This document shows, piece after piece, positions 20,730 through 29,148 of a DNA stretch of 59,713 nt. Both the position numbers and the translations under genes were made by a program. The notes below the pieces were generated by a model. It did no database searches and was not told where the DNA came from. It worked only from the letters and a program-made list of their open reading frames with translations. The stretch is taken from the NCBI GenBank assembly GCA_963610045.1, contig CAVDMS010000001.1, forward strand, positions 1-59,713, in the 5' to 3' direction. Origin of the DNA: F23-B02 sp963610045. Lineage in GTDB: Bacteria > Bacillota > Clostridia > Oscillospirales > Oscillospiraceae. Each line of letters opens with the position of its first letter. The stretch's first letter is position 1.

Positions 20730-22986
20730 TGCGGCGCAGGAGCGGGGAAAGCTTGACCCCGACGAAATGTTTGCCGAGCTTGAAAATAAAATACAGGTCA
20801 ACTGTCCCGAAATGGAGCTGGGCAGGATAAAAGCCGCATACGAGATGGCAAAGATCGCTCACGCCGGGCAGAAGCGCAAGGAGGGTTCGCCCTATGTGAC
20901 CCACTGCGTCGCCGCTGCGGACATCGCCGTCGATATGGGGCTTGACGAGGACTCCGTCATCGCCGCCCTGCTGCACGACCTCATCGAGGATACGCCGCTC
21001 ACGCACGCCGACATCGCAAAGCAGTTCGGCGAGAGCGTCGCCAACATCGTCGAGGGCGTCACGAAGCTGACCCGTGTGCAGTACACCAGCAAGGAAGACG
21101 AGCAGATGGAGAACCTGAGAAAGATGCTCATGGCAATGAGCAAGGACATCAGGGTCATCCTTATAAAGATCGCCGACAGGCTGCACAATATGCGCACCAT
21201 GGAGTATCAGACCGCCGAGAAGCAGCGCATAAAATCGCTCGAAACGATGGAGATATACGCCCCCATCGCCCACCGCCTCGGTATGCAGAAGGCGAAGTGG
21301 GAGCTTGAGGACCTGGCGCTCAAGTACCTTGACCCCACGGGCTACAAGGAGATAACGGACGTGCTCAACGAGCGCATGGAAACGCTCAGGAGCTTCATGT
21401 CGTCCATGGAGGAGAAGATCAAAAAGCGTCTCACGGACGAGGGGCTTGAGGTCACGATATACAGCCGCATAAAGCACATCTACAGCATCTACCGCAAAAT
21501 GTATGCGCAGAAGCTCGACATAAACGGCATATTCGACCTCTGCGCCTTCCGAGTTATAGTGGACACGATACCCGACTGCTACAACGTCCTCGGCATCATC
21601 CACGATATGTTCAAGCCCGTGCCGGGCAGATTCAAGGACTATATCTCGACGCCGAAGCCGAATATGTACCAGAGCGTGCATACCACGGTCATAGGCAGCG
21701 AGGGCATACCCTTTGAGGTGCAGATACGCACTTGGGATATGCACCGCACCGCCGAGTACGGCATCGCCGCCCACTGGAAGTACAAGATGGGCGACACCGG
21801 CGTTAAGACCGGCGACGAGGAGAAGTTTGCGTGGGTGCGCAGGCTGCTTGAAAGTCAGCAGGAGTCCGACGCAACGGACTTTTTCCACAACCTGAAAATC
21901 GATATGTTCGCCGACGAGGTGTTCGTTTTCTCACCGAAGGGCGACGTTATAAATCTTCCCGCAGGGGCGACGCCTATAGACTTTGCCTACAGCATACACT
22001 CAGCCGTCGGCAACAGCATGGTGGGTGCGTCGGTAAACGGCAGGATAGTCACCTTTGACCACGTCCTCCAAAACGGCGATATCGTGGAGGTGCGCACGGC
22101 GAAGAATGCGCCGGGTCCGAGCCGCGACTGGCTGAACATCGCAAAAAGCGGCTCTGCGAGAACGAAGATAAAGCAGTGGTTCAAAAAGGAGCGCCGTGAG
22201 GAGAACATCGTCCGAGGCAAGGAGATGTTCGAGGCGGAGCTTAAAAACAGGGGACTGCGCCCGGAGGAGATAAGCGACGAGGAGGTCCTGCCTCTGCTGC
22301 TTAAAAAGGTCTCCTGCGCAAGCCTTGAGGAGCTGTACGCCTCCATCGGCTACGGCGGAATGACCGCCACGAGAAGCGTCAACCGCATGAAGGACGAGCT
22401 TCTGCGTCTGCACCACGCAAACGAGAAGAAGACCGTCCTCGACAAGGTGACCGAGGCGGCGGAGCGCCGTGAAACTCAGGCGAAGAAGAAGGTAAAGCCC
22501 GTCCACGGCGTGCTTGTCGAGGGGCTTGACAACTGCCTTATAAAGTTTTCACGCTGCTGCACCCCCATCCCCGGCGACGAGATCGCAGGCTTCATCACGA
22601 GGGGGCAGGGCGTGTCGATACACCGCTGCGACTGTGAAAATTACCTCCGCCGGAGCGCCCACCCGGAGGACGAGGGTCGCTGGATAAAGGTCGAGTGGGC
22701 GGACGATATAAACGAGACCTACACCACGACGATCAAGGTCGTGTCGCATGAGCGCAGCGGTCTTATCATGGACATTGCGACGGCGCTCAACGCCCTGAAC
22801 GCAAAGGTGCGGAGCATGAACGCAAGAGACATCGAGGGCAGCAAATCCGTTGTGAGCATAACGCTTGAGGTAAAGAATCTGGACGCTCTGCGGACGGTCA
22901 TCAACAGGCTTTCCTCGATACGGGGCGTCAGCGAGGTCAGCAGAAACGGAAGGAGAAAAAATGAGAGCGGTACTGACGAGGGTTGA
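20710..22986 (+). CDS. relA: Bifunctional (p)ppGpp synthetase/hydrolase
   Basis: A 758-residue Rel/SpoT homologue that makes and degrades the stringent-response alarmone. The HD hydrolase domain is intact (YVTHCVAAADIA, LLHDLIEDT). The synthetase domain has GRFKDYIS; this RxKD form is typical of bifunctional enzymes. YQSVHTTV and VQIRTWDMHRTAEYG complete it. TGS (DEVFVFSPKGDVINLPAGAT) and a C-terminal ACT domain are also present. The start lies inside the end of recJ (GGAGAGAAA upstream), and the stop overlaps dtd, so recJ-relA-dtd is one coupled operon. Confidence 0.96.
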   Translation: MEDDRSNAAQERGKLDPDEMFAELENKIQVNCPEMELGRIKAAYEMAKIAHAGQKRKEGSPYVTHCVAAADIAVDMGLDEDSVIAALLHDLIEDTPLTHADIAKQFGESVANIVEGVTKLTRVQYTSKEDEQMENLRKMLMAMSKDIRVILIKIADRLHNMRTMEYQTAEKQRIKSLETMEIYAPIAHRLGMQKAKWELEDLALKYLDPTGYKEITDVLNERMETLRSFMSSMEEKIKKRLTDEGLEVTIYSRIKHIYSIYRKMYAQKLDINGIFDLCAFRVIVDTIPDCYNVLGIIHDMFKPVPGRFKDYISTPKPNMYQSVHTTVIGSEGIPFEVQIRTWDMHRTAEYGIAAHWKYKMGDTGVKTGDEEKFAWVRRLLESQQESDATDFFHNLKIDMFADEVFVFSPKGDVINLPAGATPIDFAYSIHSAVGNSMVGASVNGRIVTFDHVLQNGDIVEVRTAKNAPGPSRDWLNIAKSGSARTKIKQWFKKERREENIVRGKEMFEAELKNRGLRPEEISDEEVLPLLLKKVSCASLEELYASIGYGGMTATRSVNRMKDELLRLHHANEKKTVLDKVTEAAERRETQAKKKVKPVHGVLVEGLDNCLIKFSRCCTPIPGDEIAGFITRGQGVSIHRCDCENYLRRSAHPEDEGRWIKVEWADDINETYTTTIKVVSHERSGLIMDIATALNALNAKVRSMNARDIEGSKSVVSITLEVKNLDALRTVINRLSSIRGVSEVSRNGRRKNESGTDEG

Positions 22987-23404
22987 CAGCGCCTCCGTCG
23001 CCATCGGCGGCGAGGTGAAGGCGAGCATAGGCAAGGGGTTTCTCGTGCTGCTCGGCGTCCATGAGGACGACACCGCAGAGCAGGCGGACAAGATCGCCGA
23101 CAAGATCTGCGGTCTGAGGATATTTGAGGACGAGGCAGGCAAAATGAACCTGAATCCCGAAACGGTGGGAGCGGAAATGCTCATCATCAGCCAGTTTACG
23201 CTGTTTGCCGACTGCCGCTCACGGCGGCCGGGCTTTTCCCATGCGGCGAGACCCGAAAAGGCGATACCGCTTTACGAAAGAGTGATCGAAAACTGCCGCA
23301 AGCGGGGCTTTTCGGTCGGCACCGGAGAGTTCGGCGCCGAGATGAAAGTCAGCTCCGTAAACGACGGTCCCGTTACGATAATTCTTGATACGAAGGAGCT
23401 TTGA
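22961..23404 (+). CDS. dtd: D-aminoacyl-tRNA deacylase
   Basis: A 147-residue DTD that hydrolyses D-amino acids (and Gly) from mischarged tRNA. SQFTLFADC and NDGPVTIIL are the two cross-subunit catalytic motifs; the N-terminus MRAVLTRVDSASV is typical. AGGAGAAAAA precedes the ATG within the end of relA, a 26-base overlap. relA-dtd adjacency is conserved in Firmicutes. Confidence 0.95.
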   Translation: MRAVLTRVDSASVAIGGEVKASIGKGFLVLLGVHEDDTAEQADKIADKICGLRIFEDEAGKMNLNPETVGAEMLIISQFTLFADCRSRRPGFSHAARPEKAIPLYERVIENCRKRGFSVGTGEFGAEMKVSSVNDGPVTIILDTKEL

Positions 23405-23406
23405 AA

Positions 23407-24024
23407 ATGCTTATTAAAACACTTCCCGTGGGACAGCTTGAGGCAAACTGCTACGTCGTTACGGACGAAAAGACCCTTGACTGTGCCGTTATAGACCCCG
23501 GCGACGAGAGCAACACCATACTCGATTACCTTGAGGACAACAAGCTCTCCTGCAAGGCGATACTGCTCACGCACGGACACTTTGACCATGTGGGTGCGGT
23601 GCAGGCGGTCGCCGAGGAGACGGGTGCCGTGACATATATACACCCTGCCGACGAGGGCTACCGTGTGGGCATGAGCGGCATGATGTTTAAGCTTCCCGAA
23701 AACGGAAAGACCTACTCCGACGGCGACGTTATAAAGGTCGGCTCGCTTGAGTTTGCGGTGATGTCAACGCCGGGACACAGCCCCGGCAGCGTGTGCCTCA
23801 TATGCGAGGACGCACTGTTCACCGGCGACACGATATTCAGAGGCTCCTGCGGCAGGACCGATCTCCCCGGCGGAGACATGGCTGCCGAGATGCGCTCCAT
23901 CAAGCGCATATGCGAGCTGCCGGGGGACTATGAGCTGTACCCCGGACACATGGACGCTTCCACGCTTGAGCGTGAGCGGAGATTCAATCATTACTGCCGT
24001 GAGGCAATGAGCGGCAGATATTGA
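23407..24024 (+). CDS. MBL-fold hydrolase (glyoxalase II-like)
   Basis: A 205-residue metallo-beta-lactamase-fold hydrolase. The metal motif is LTHGHFDHVGA; later ligands are in STPGHSPGSV, LFTGDTIF and the terminal YPGHMD. It resembles short hydroxyacylglutathione-hydrolase-like proteins (YcbL/YqgX type), which commonly follow relA-dtd. Substrate unknown. The ATG at 23407 has AAGGAG eight bases upstream, within the dtd end; a TTG six bases earlier is less likely. Confidence 0.87.
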   Translation: MLIKTLPVGQLEANCYVVTDEKTLDCAVIDPGDESNTILDYLEDNKLSCKAILLTHGHFDHVGAVQAVAEETGAVTYIHPADEGYRVGMSGMMFKLPENGKTYSDGDVIKVGSLEFAVMSTPGHSPGSVCLICEDALFTGDTIFRGSCGRTDLPGGDMAAEMRSIKRICELPGDYELYPGHMDASTLERERRFNHYCREAMSGRY

Positions 24025-24050
24025 TAATAACAGGAGAGAGTGAGAGTAAA

Positions 24051-25007
24051 ATGGATACGGCAATAGTCGTCCTGCTGTTTATAGCGGGACTGGTTCTTAT
24101 CATCAAGGGCGGAGACTGGTTCGTGGATTCCGCCGTGTGGATCGCAAACATAACGGGCATACCCAAGTTCATCGTCGGTGCGACGATAGTCAGTATGTGT
24201 ACCACTCTGCCGGAGCTTACCGTGTCGCTTTTGGGCGTCGTTGACGGTGAGTACGACATGGCGGTCGGCAACGCCGTCGGCTCTGTTACGGCGAACATCG
24301 GTCTTATCATGGGCATTTCGCTCGTGTGCATACCCTCGGCCGTGAAGCGGGGCAGCTTCTGGCTCAAGGCAACGCTCATGTCCCTTGCGGCGGCGCTTCT
24401 GTGGCTGCTTTGCCGGGGCGGCAGACTTGAATTTCTGCCGAGCATCATCCTGCTTGTGATCCTTGCCGTGTACATTTACGACAATGTCCGTGACGCAAAG
24501 AAGAACATCGGCACCGAGGCGGTCGACACCGCCGACAAGAAGGACGCACCGAAGATGATAGTCCTGTTCGTGGTCGGTGTTGCGGCGATCGTCGGCGGCT
24601 CGCAGCTTCTCATAACCTACGGCAGCAAGCTTGCGGCGCTTCTCGGCGTTCCCGCTGCGATAATCGGAGTTACCATGGTCGCCATCGGTACCTCTCTGCC
24701 GGAGCTTATAACGACCCTGACCGCCATCCGCAAGAAGGAAGCTTCCATGTCCGTCGGCAACATCATCGGCGCAAACGTCATCGACCTTGCGCTCATTCTG
24801 CCGGTATGCTCCCTCGTGTCCGAGGGCAGCCTCACCATCGGCAGGCAGTCGTATGCACTGGATATGCCCGTCTGCTTCGGCATGACGCTGCTTGCGATAC
24901 TCCCGCCCATCATCACTGGCAAGACGCACAGGCTTCAGGGCATCCTGATGCTCGTCGGCTACGCCGCATACGTCGTCGTGCTTGTGACCAAGTTCGGCGT
25001 TGCGTAA
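24051..25007 (+). CDS. CaCA-family Ca2+/Na+ antiporter-like membrane protein
   Basis: A 318-residue membrane protein with about ten segments and two alpha repeats. Repeat 2 (GVTMVAIGTSLPELITTL... GNIIGANVIDL) matches the family. Repeat 1 reads VGATIVSMCTTLPELTVSLL, keeping the ion-binding Pro-Glu but with CTT in place of GTS. A basic/acidic cytoplasmic loop near residues 145-170 separates the halves. Ions cannot be fixed from sequence. CAGGAGAG precedes the ATG at 24051; an upstream TTG is not supported. Confidence 0.85.
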   Translation: MDTAIVVLLFIAGLVLIIKGGDWFVDSAVWIANITGIPKFIVGATIVSMCTTLPELTVSLLGVVDGEYDMAVGNAVGSVTANIGLIMGISLVCIPSAVKRGSFWLKATLMSLAAALLWLLCRGGRLEFLPSIILLVILAVYIYDNVRDAKKNIGTEAVDTADKKDAPKMIVLFVVGVAAIVGGSQLLITYGSKLAALLGVPAAIIGVTMVAIGTSLPELITTLTAIRKKEASMSVGNIIGANVIDLALILPVCSLVSEGSLTIGRQSYALDMPVCFGMTLLAILPPIITGKTHRLQGILMLVGYAAYVVVLVTKFGVA

Positions 25008-25023
25008 CATTAAAATGAAAATG

Positions 25024-25057
25024 AAAAAACCGAGGTGCAATTGCACCTCGGTTTTTT
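25024..25057. terminator. Bidirectional terminator between antiporter and glnN
   Basis: Fully symmetric 34-bp palindrome (17-bp arms) with six A on one side and six T on the other, between convergent genes. Confidence 0.93.
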
Positions 25058-25064
25058 ATATGTG

Positions 25065-27152
25065 TCAGTTTACGCTGAAGAGTATCTCGCCGTAGGTCGG
25101 CATGGGCCAGTATTCCGCAGAGGTATGTACCTCAAGCTCGTCAACCAGACTGCGGAGCCTTGTCATCGGCGGTATGAGCCGATCACGCCCGGCGACCGCA
25201 CGGGTGTAGTTTTCCGGCAGCGCCGACACGTCGGCAAGGGCGGCGTCCAGCTCACGGGCAACGTCGCAGCAGTCGGCGATGAGCCGGCTTATGTGCGCAG
25301 CGCCGTCCTTCTCGAATGAGCATTCTATGCCAAGCTCCTGCTTTGAGATCGCAGCGTTTGCAAGCTCCGCTGAGTATGCGCTCACCGAGGGCAGAATGTC
25401 ACGCCGCAGCATATGCAGCATGGTCTCGGCCTCGATGCGCAGCACCTTGCAGTAGTTGTCAAGCTTCATCTTATAGCGTGCCGCAAGCTCGATCTCGGAG
25501 TAGACGCTGTGGCGTATAAACAGCTCGACGTTCTTCTGCTCAAGGTATGCGTGGGCGCAGTCGGGGGTCGTGCGGAGGTTTAAAAGCCCTCTGCGTTCGG
25601 CCTCCTTGAGCCACTCCTCGCCGTAGCCGTTGCCGTTAAAGATGATGCGCTTGTGCTTGCGGATGACACGGCGGATAAGCTCATGCAGGTCGTTTTCAAA
25701 GTTGTCGGACAGCTCAAGCTCGTTTGCGTACTGCCGCAGCGACTCCGCAACGGCGGTGTTTATAACGACGTTTGCACCGGAAATGGAGCTTGACGAACCC
25801 GGCATACGGAACTCAAACTTGTTGCCGGTGAAGGCGAAGGGGGAGGTGCGGTTGCGGTCGGTGGTGTCCTTGGGGAGCTTCGGCAGCGCATGAACGCCGA
25901 CCTTTATAAGCTCCTTCTCCTTGCCGCCGTAAGGCTCGCCCCGCTCGATGGCATTGAGTATCTCCTCCAGCTCCTCGCCGACGTACACGGAGATGACCGC
26001 CGGGGGAGCCTCGTCCGCACCGAGGCGCAGATCGTTTGAGGCGCTCGTGATGGACAGACGCAGCATATCCTGATAATCGTCCACCGCCTGTATCACGGCG
26101 CAGAGCATGAGCAGAAACTGTGCGTTTTCGTAGGGCGTTTCGCCCGGCTCAAGCAGGTTTGCGCCCGTGCCGGTGGTCATGGACCAGTTGTTGTGCTTGC
26201 CGGAGCCGTTGACGCCCGCAAAGGGCTTTTCGTGCAGTAGACAGACCATGCCGTGCTTCTTTGCGATCTTCTGCATAAGCTCCATCGTTATCTGATTGTG
26301 GTCGGCGGCGATATTCGTCGTCATAAACACGGGCGCAAGCTCGTGCTGTGCCGGGGCGACCTCGTTATGCTCGGTCTTTGCAAGGATGCCGAGCTTCCAA
26401 AGCTCCTCGTCAAGCTCCGCCATGAATGCGGCGACACGGGGCTTTATCATGCCGTAGTAGTGGTCGCCGAGCTCCTGACCCTTGGGCGGCTTTGCGCCGA
26501 ACAGGGTGCGCCCGGTGTATACGAGATCGGGACGACGCAGGAACACGTCCTCGTCGATGAGGAAATACTCCTGTTCGGGTCCGCAGGTGGTCTTGACAAA
26601 GCCTGCGTCGCCGTTGCCGAACAGTCTCAGCACACGCATACCCTGACGGTTTATCGCCTCCATCGAGCGCAGCAGCGGTGTTTTCTTGTCGAGCGCCTCG
26701 CCGCCGTAGGAGCAGAATGCGGTCGGGATGCAGAGGGTGCCGTCCTTAATAAATGCGTAGGAGGTGGGGTCCCATGCGGTGTAGCCCCTCGCCTCGAAGG
26801 TCGCACGCAGTCCGCCCGTGGGGAAGCTGGAGGCGTCCGGCTCGCCCTTTATAAGCTCCTTGCCGGAAAACTCCATGATTATCCTGCCGCCGTCGGCAGG
26901 AGCGATGAAGCTGTCGTGCTTTTCGGCGGTTATGCCCGTCATGGGCTGGAACCAGTGTGTAAAGTGCGTTGCGCCCTTCTCGATCGCCCAGTCCTTCATG
27001 GCGTTTGCGACCACGTCGGCGGTGCTGCGGTCAAGCCCTTTGCCGAGCTTTATCGAAAGCTGCACCTGCCTGTACGCCTCGCTGGGGAGCCGTGCCTTCA
27101 TGACGGAGTCGTTGAACACCATCGTTCCGAATATGTCAGTTACGTTTTTCAA
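25065..27152 (-). CDS. glnN: Glutamine synthetase type III
   Basis: A 695-residue GSIII that condenses ammonia with glutamate using ATP. Recognised from HFTHWFQPMTGITAEKHDSF, PTGGLRATFEARGYTAWDP, CGPEQEYFLID, HEVAP-type NEVAPAQHELAP and the C-terminal GSIII-specific helical part. Length matches the family. The gene begins with TTG: AAGGAG lies seven bases before it and no ATG fits nearby. It follows metG by 21 bp on the same strand, so the two are probably cotranscribed. Confidence 0.95.
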   Translation of the reverse strand: MKNVTDIFGTMVFNDSVMKARLPSEAYRQVQLSIKLGKGLDRSTADVVANAMKDWAIEKGATHFTHWFQPMTGITAEKHDSFIAPADGGRIIMEFSGKELIKGEPDASSFPTGGLRATFEARGYTAWDPTSYAFIKDGTLCIPTAFCSYGGEALDKKTPLLRSMEAINRQGMRVLRLFGNGDAGFVKTTCGPEQEYFLIDEDVFLRRPDLVYTGRTLFGAKPPKGQELGDHYYGMIKPRVAAFMAELDEELWKLGILAKTEHNEVAPAQHELAPVFMTTNIAADHNQITMELMQKIAKKHGMVCLLHEKPFAGVNGSGKHNNWSMTTGTGANLLEPGETPYENAQFLLMLCAVIQAVDDYQDMLRLSITSASNDLRLGADEAPPAVISVYVGEELEEILNAIERGEPYGGKEKELIKVGVHALPKLPKDTTDRNRTSPFAFTGNKFEFRMPGSSSSISGANVVINTAVAESLRQYANELELSDNFENDLHELIRRVIRKHKRIIFNGNGYGEEWLKEAERRGLLNLRTTPDCAHAYLEQKNVELFIRHSVYSEIELAARYKMKLDNYCKVLRIEAETMLHMLRRDILPSVSAYSAELANAAISKQELGIECSFEKDGAAHISRLIADCCDVARELDAALADVSALPENYTRAVAGRDRLIPPMTRLRSLVDELEVHTSAEYWPMPTYGEILFSVN

Positions 27153-27173
27153 TGCGTTTCTCCTTGGGCTATA

Positions 27174-29126
27174 TCAGCAGAGACGGAAGCCTGCGGGAAC
27201 GGAGTCGTCGAGCATCAGAAGATGCAGCTCCTCCTTGCCGTCATGCTCGTGAACTGCGCTCAGGAGCATACCGCAGGAATCCTGCCCCATCATTTTGCGG
27301 GCGGGGAGATTGAGTATCGCCACGACGGTCTTGCCCACTAACTGCTCCGGCTCGTAGAATGCGTGGATGCCGGAGAGGATCTGACGGGGAGTGCCGGAAC
27401 CGTCGTCGAGAATGAACTTTAAAAGCTTGCTGCTCTTTTTGACCGCCTCGCAGGAGATGACCTTGCACACACGCATATCGCACTTTGCAAAGTCGTCGAT
27501 GCTCACGTCGGGCATCACGGGCGGGAACTTGGGAGCGGCTGCGGGAGCGCTCTTGCGGCGCTCAAGCTCCTCAAGAGCCTTGGCGGCGTCGATGCGGGGG
27601 AACAGGGTCTCGCCCTTGTGGACGGAAACGGTGAGCGGCAGAACGCCGTACTTTCCGGCGTTTTCCCATGTCGCAAACTCGGATGCACCGATCTGCGCAA
27701 GAGCCTTGCCGCAGCTTTCGGGGATGAAGGGGCGGAGCATGGTGAGGGACACACGCAGTGCCTCAAGCAGATTGTAAAGCACGCTTGCAAGGCGGGGGCG
27801 GTCCTCCTCGTTCTTTGCCAGCACCCAGGGGGCGGTCTCGTCGATGTACTTATTCGCACGCTGGATGAGGCGGAATACCTCCTCAAGCGCAAGGTGGAGC
27901 TGGAACTTGTCCATCTGCGCCTCGTACTTTGCGGCGGTGCCTTCGATCATGGAGATAAGCTCGTCGTCGAGCGCATCGGGACGGCGCTCGGAGGAAAGCT
28001 CACTGCCGAAGTATTTCTCGACCATGGCGGTGGTGCGGGAGACGAGATTGCCGAGGTCGTTTGCAAGGTCGGTGTTGATGGTGGAGATAAGCAGCTCGTT
28101 TGAGAAGTTGCCGTCGGAGCCGAAGGGGAAGGTGCGCAGCAGGAAGAAGCGCAGCGCATCGACGCCGAACATATCCGCAAGCAGATAGGGATCGACGACG
28201 TTGCCCTTGGACTTGCTCATCTTGCCGCCGTCGATGACGAGCCAGCCGTGACCGTAGACCTTCTTGGGCAGCGGCATCTCCATGCTCATGAGCATTGCGG
28301 GCCAGATGATGGAGTGGAAACGGACTATCTCCTTGCCGACTATGTGAACGTCGGCAGGCCAATACTTTTCGTAGTCGGAGTCGGGGTAGCCGTCGTTGAG
28401 GAAGCCGAGTGCGGTGCAGTAGTTAAACAGCGCATCGACCCAAACGTACACGACGTGACCCGGATCGAAATCGACGGGGATGCCCCACTTGAAGCTCGTG
28501 CGGGAAACGCAGAGGTCCTCAAGACCGGGCTTTATGAAGTTGTTTATCATCTCGTTTACACGGGAAGCAGGCTCTAAGAAAGTGCCGCTTTCAAGCAGCT
28601 CCTGAACGGGCTTTGCGTACTTTGAAAGGCGGAAGAAGTAGGCCTCCTCCTCGGCGTAATGCACCTCTCTGCCGCAGTCGGGACATTTGCCGTCCTTGAG
28701 CTGGCTCTCGGTCCAAAAGCTTTCGCAGGGGGTGCAGTACATTCCCTTGTATGCGCCCTTGTAGATGTCGCCCTTGTCGTACATCTTGCGGAAGATACGC
28801 TGCACCGCCTTGCAGTGGTAGTCGTCGGTGGTGCGGATGAAGCGGTCGTTGGATATGTTCATGAGCTTCCACAGATCCAGAACGCCCTTTTCGCCCTCGA
28901 CTATGCCGTCAAGGAAGTCCTTGGGGCTTTTGCCTGCGGCGGTCGCCTTTTCCTCGATTTTCTGACCGTGCTCATCCGTGCCGGTGAGAAACATAACGTC
29001 ATATCCGCACATTCGCTTGTACCGGGCTATCGCATCGGTGGCGACGGTGCAGTAGGTGTGACCTATATGCAGCTTGTCGGAGGGGTAGTAGATTGGGGTG
29101 GTGATGTAGAATTTTCCCTTGTTCAT
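27174..29126 (-). CDS. metG: Methionyl-tRNA synthetase
   Basis: A 650-residue class I synthetase. HIGH signature in LHIGHTYCT, KMSKS in GGKMSKSKGNVV, and a Cys zinc knuckle (CTPCES... CPDCG). The anticodon-binding helical domain follows, then a C-terminal EMAPII-like tRNA-binding OB domain (CDMRVCKVISCEAV... GIHAFY... NLPARKMMG). AAGGAGA precedes the ATG at 29126. It lies 22 bp downstream of the VanW gene on the same strand and runs on into glnN. Confidence 0.97.
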   Translation of the reverse strand: MNKGKFYITTPIYYPSDKLHIGHTYCTVATDAIARYKRMCGYDVMFLTGTDEHGQKIEEKATAAGKSPKDFLDGIVEGEKGVLDLWKLMNISNDRFIRTTDDYHCKAVQRIFRKMYDKGDIYKGAYKGMYCTPCESFWTESQLKDGKCPDCGREVHYAEEEAYFFRLSKYAKPVQELLESGTFLEPASRVNEMINNFIKPGLEDLCVSRTSFKWGIPVDFDPGHVVYVWVDALFNYCTALGFLNDGYPDSDYEKYWPADVHIVGKEIVRFHSIIWPAMLMSMEMPLPKKVYGHGWLVIDGGKMSKSKGNVVDPYLLADMFGVDALRFFLLRTFPFGSDGNFSNELLISTINTDLANDLGNLVSRTTAMVEKYFGSELSSERRPDALDDELISMIEGTAAKYEAQMDKFQLHLALEEVFRLIQRANKYIDETAPWVLAKNEEDRPRLASVLYNLLEALRVSLTMLRPFIPESCGKALAQIGASEFATWENAGKYGVLPLTVSVHKGETLFPRIDAAKALEELERRKSAPAAAPKFPPVMPDVSIDDFAKCDMRVCKVISCEAVKKSSKLLKFILDDGSGTPRQILSGIHAFYEPEQLVGKTVVAILNLPARKMMGQDSCGMLLSAVHEHDGKEELHLLMLDDSVPAGFRLC

Positions 29127-29148
29127 GTTTCTCTTCTCCTTTGTATTG

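Noticed and set aside
20698..21888. Long minus-strand open frame opposite relA
   Set aside because: Shadow of relA codons; no start signal and no domain.
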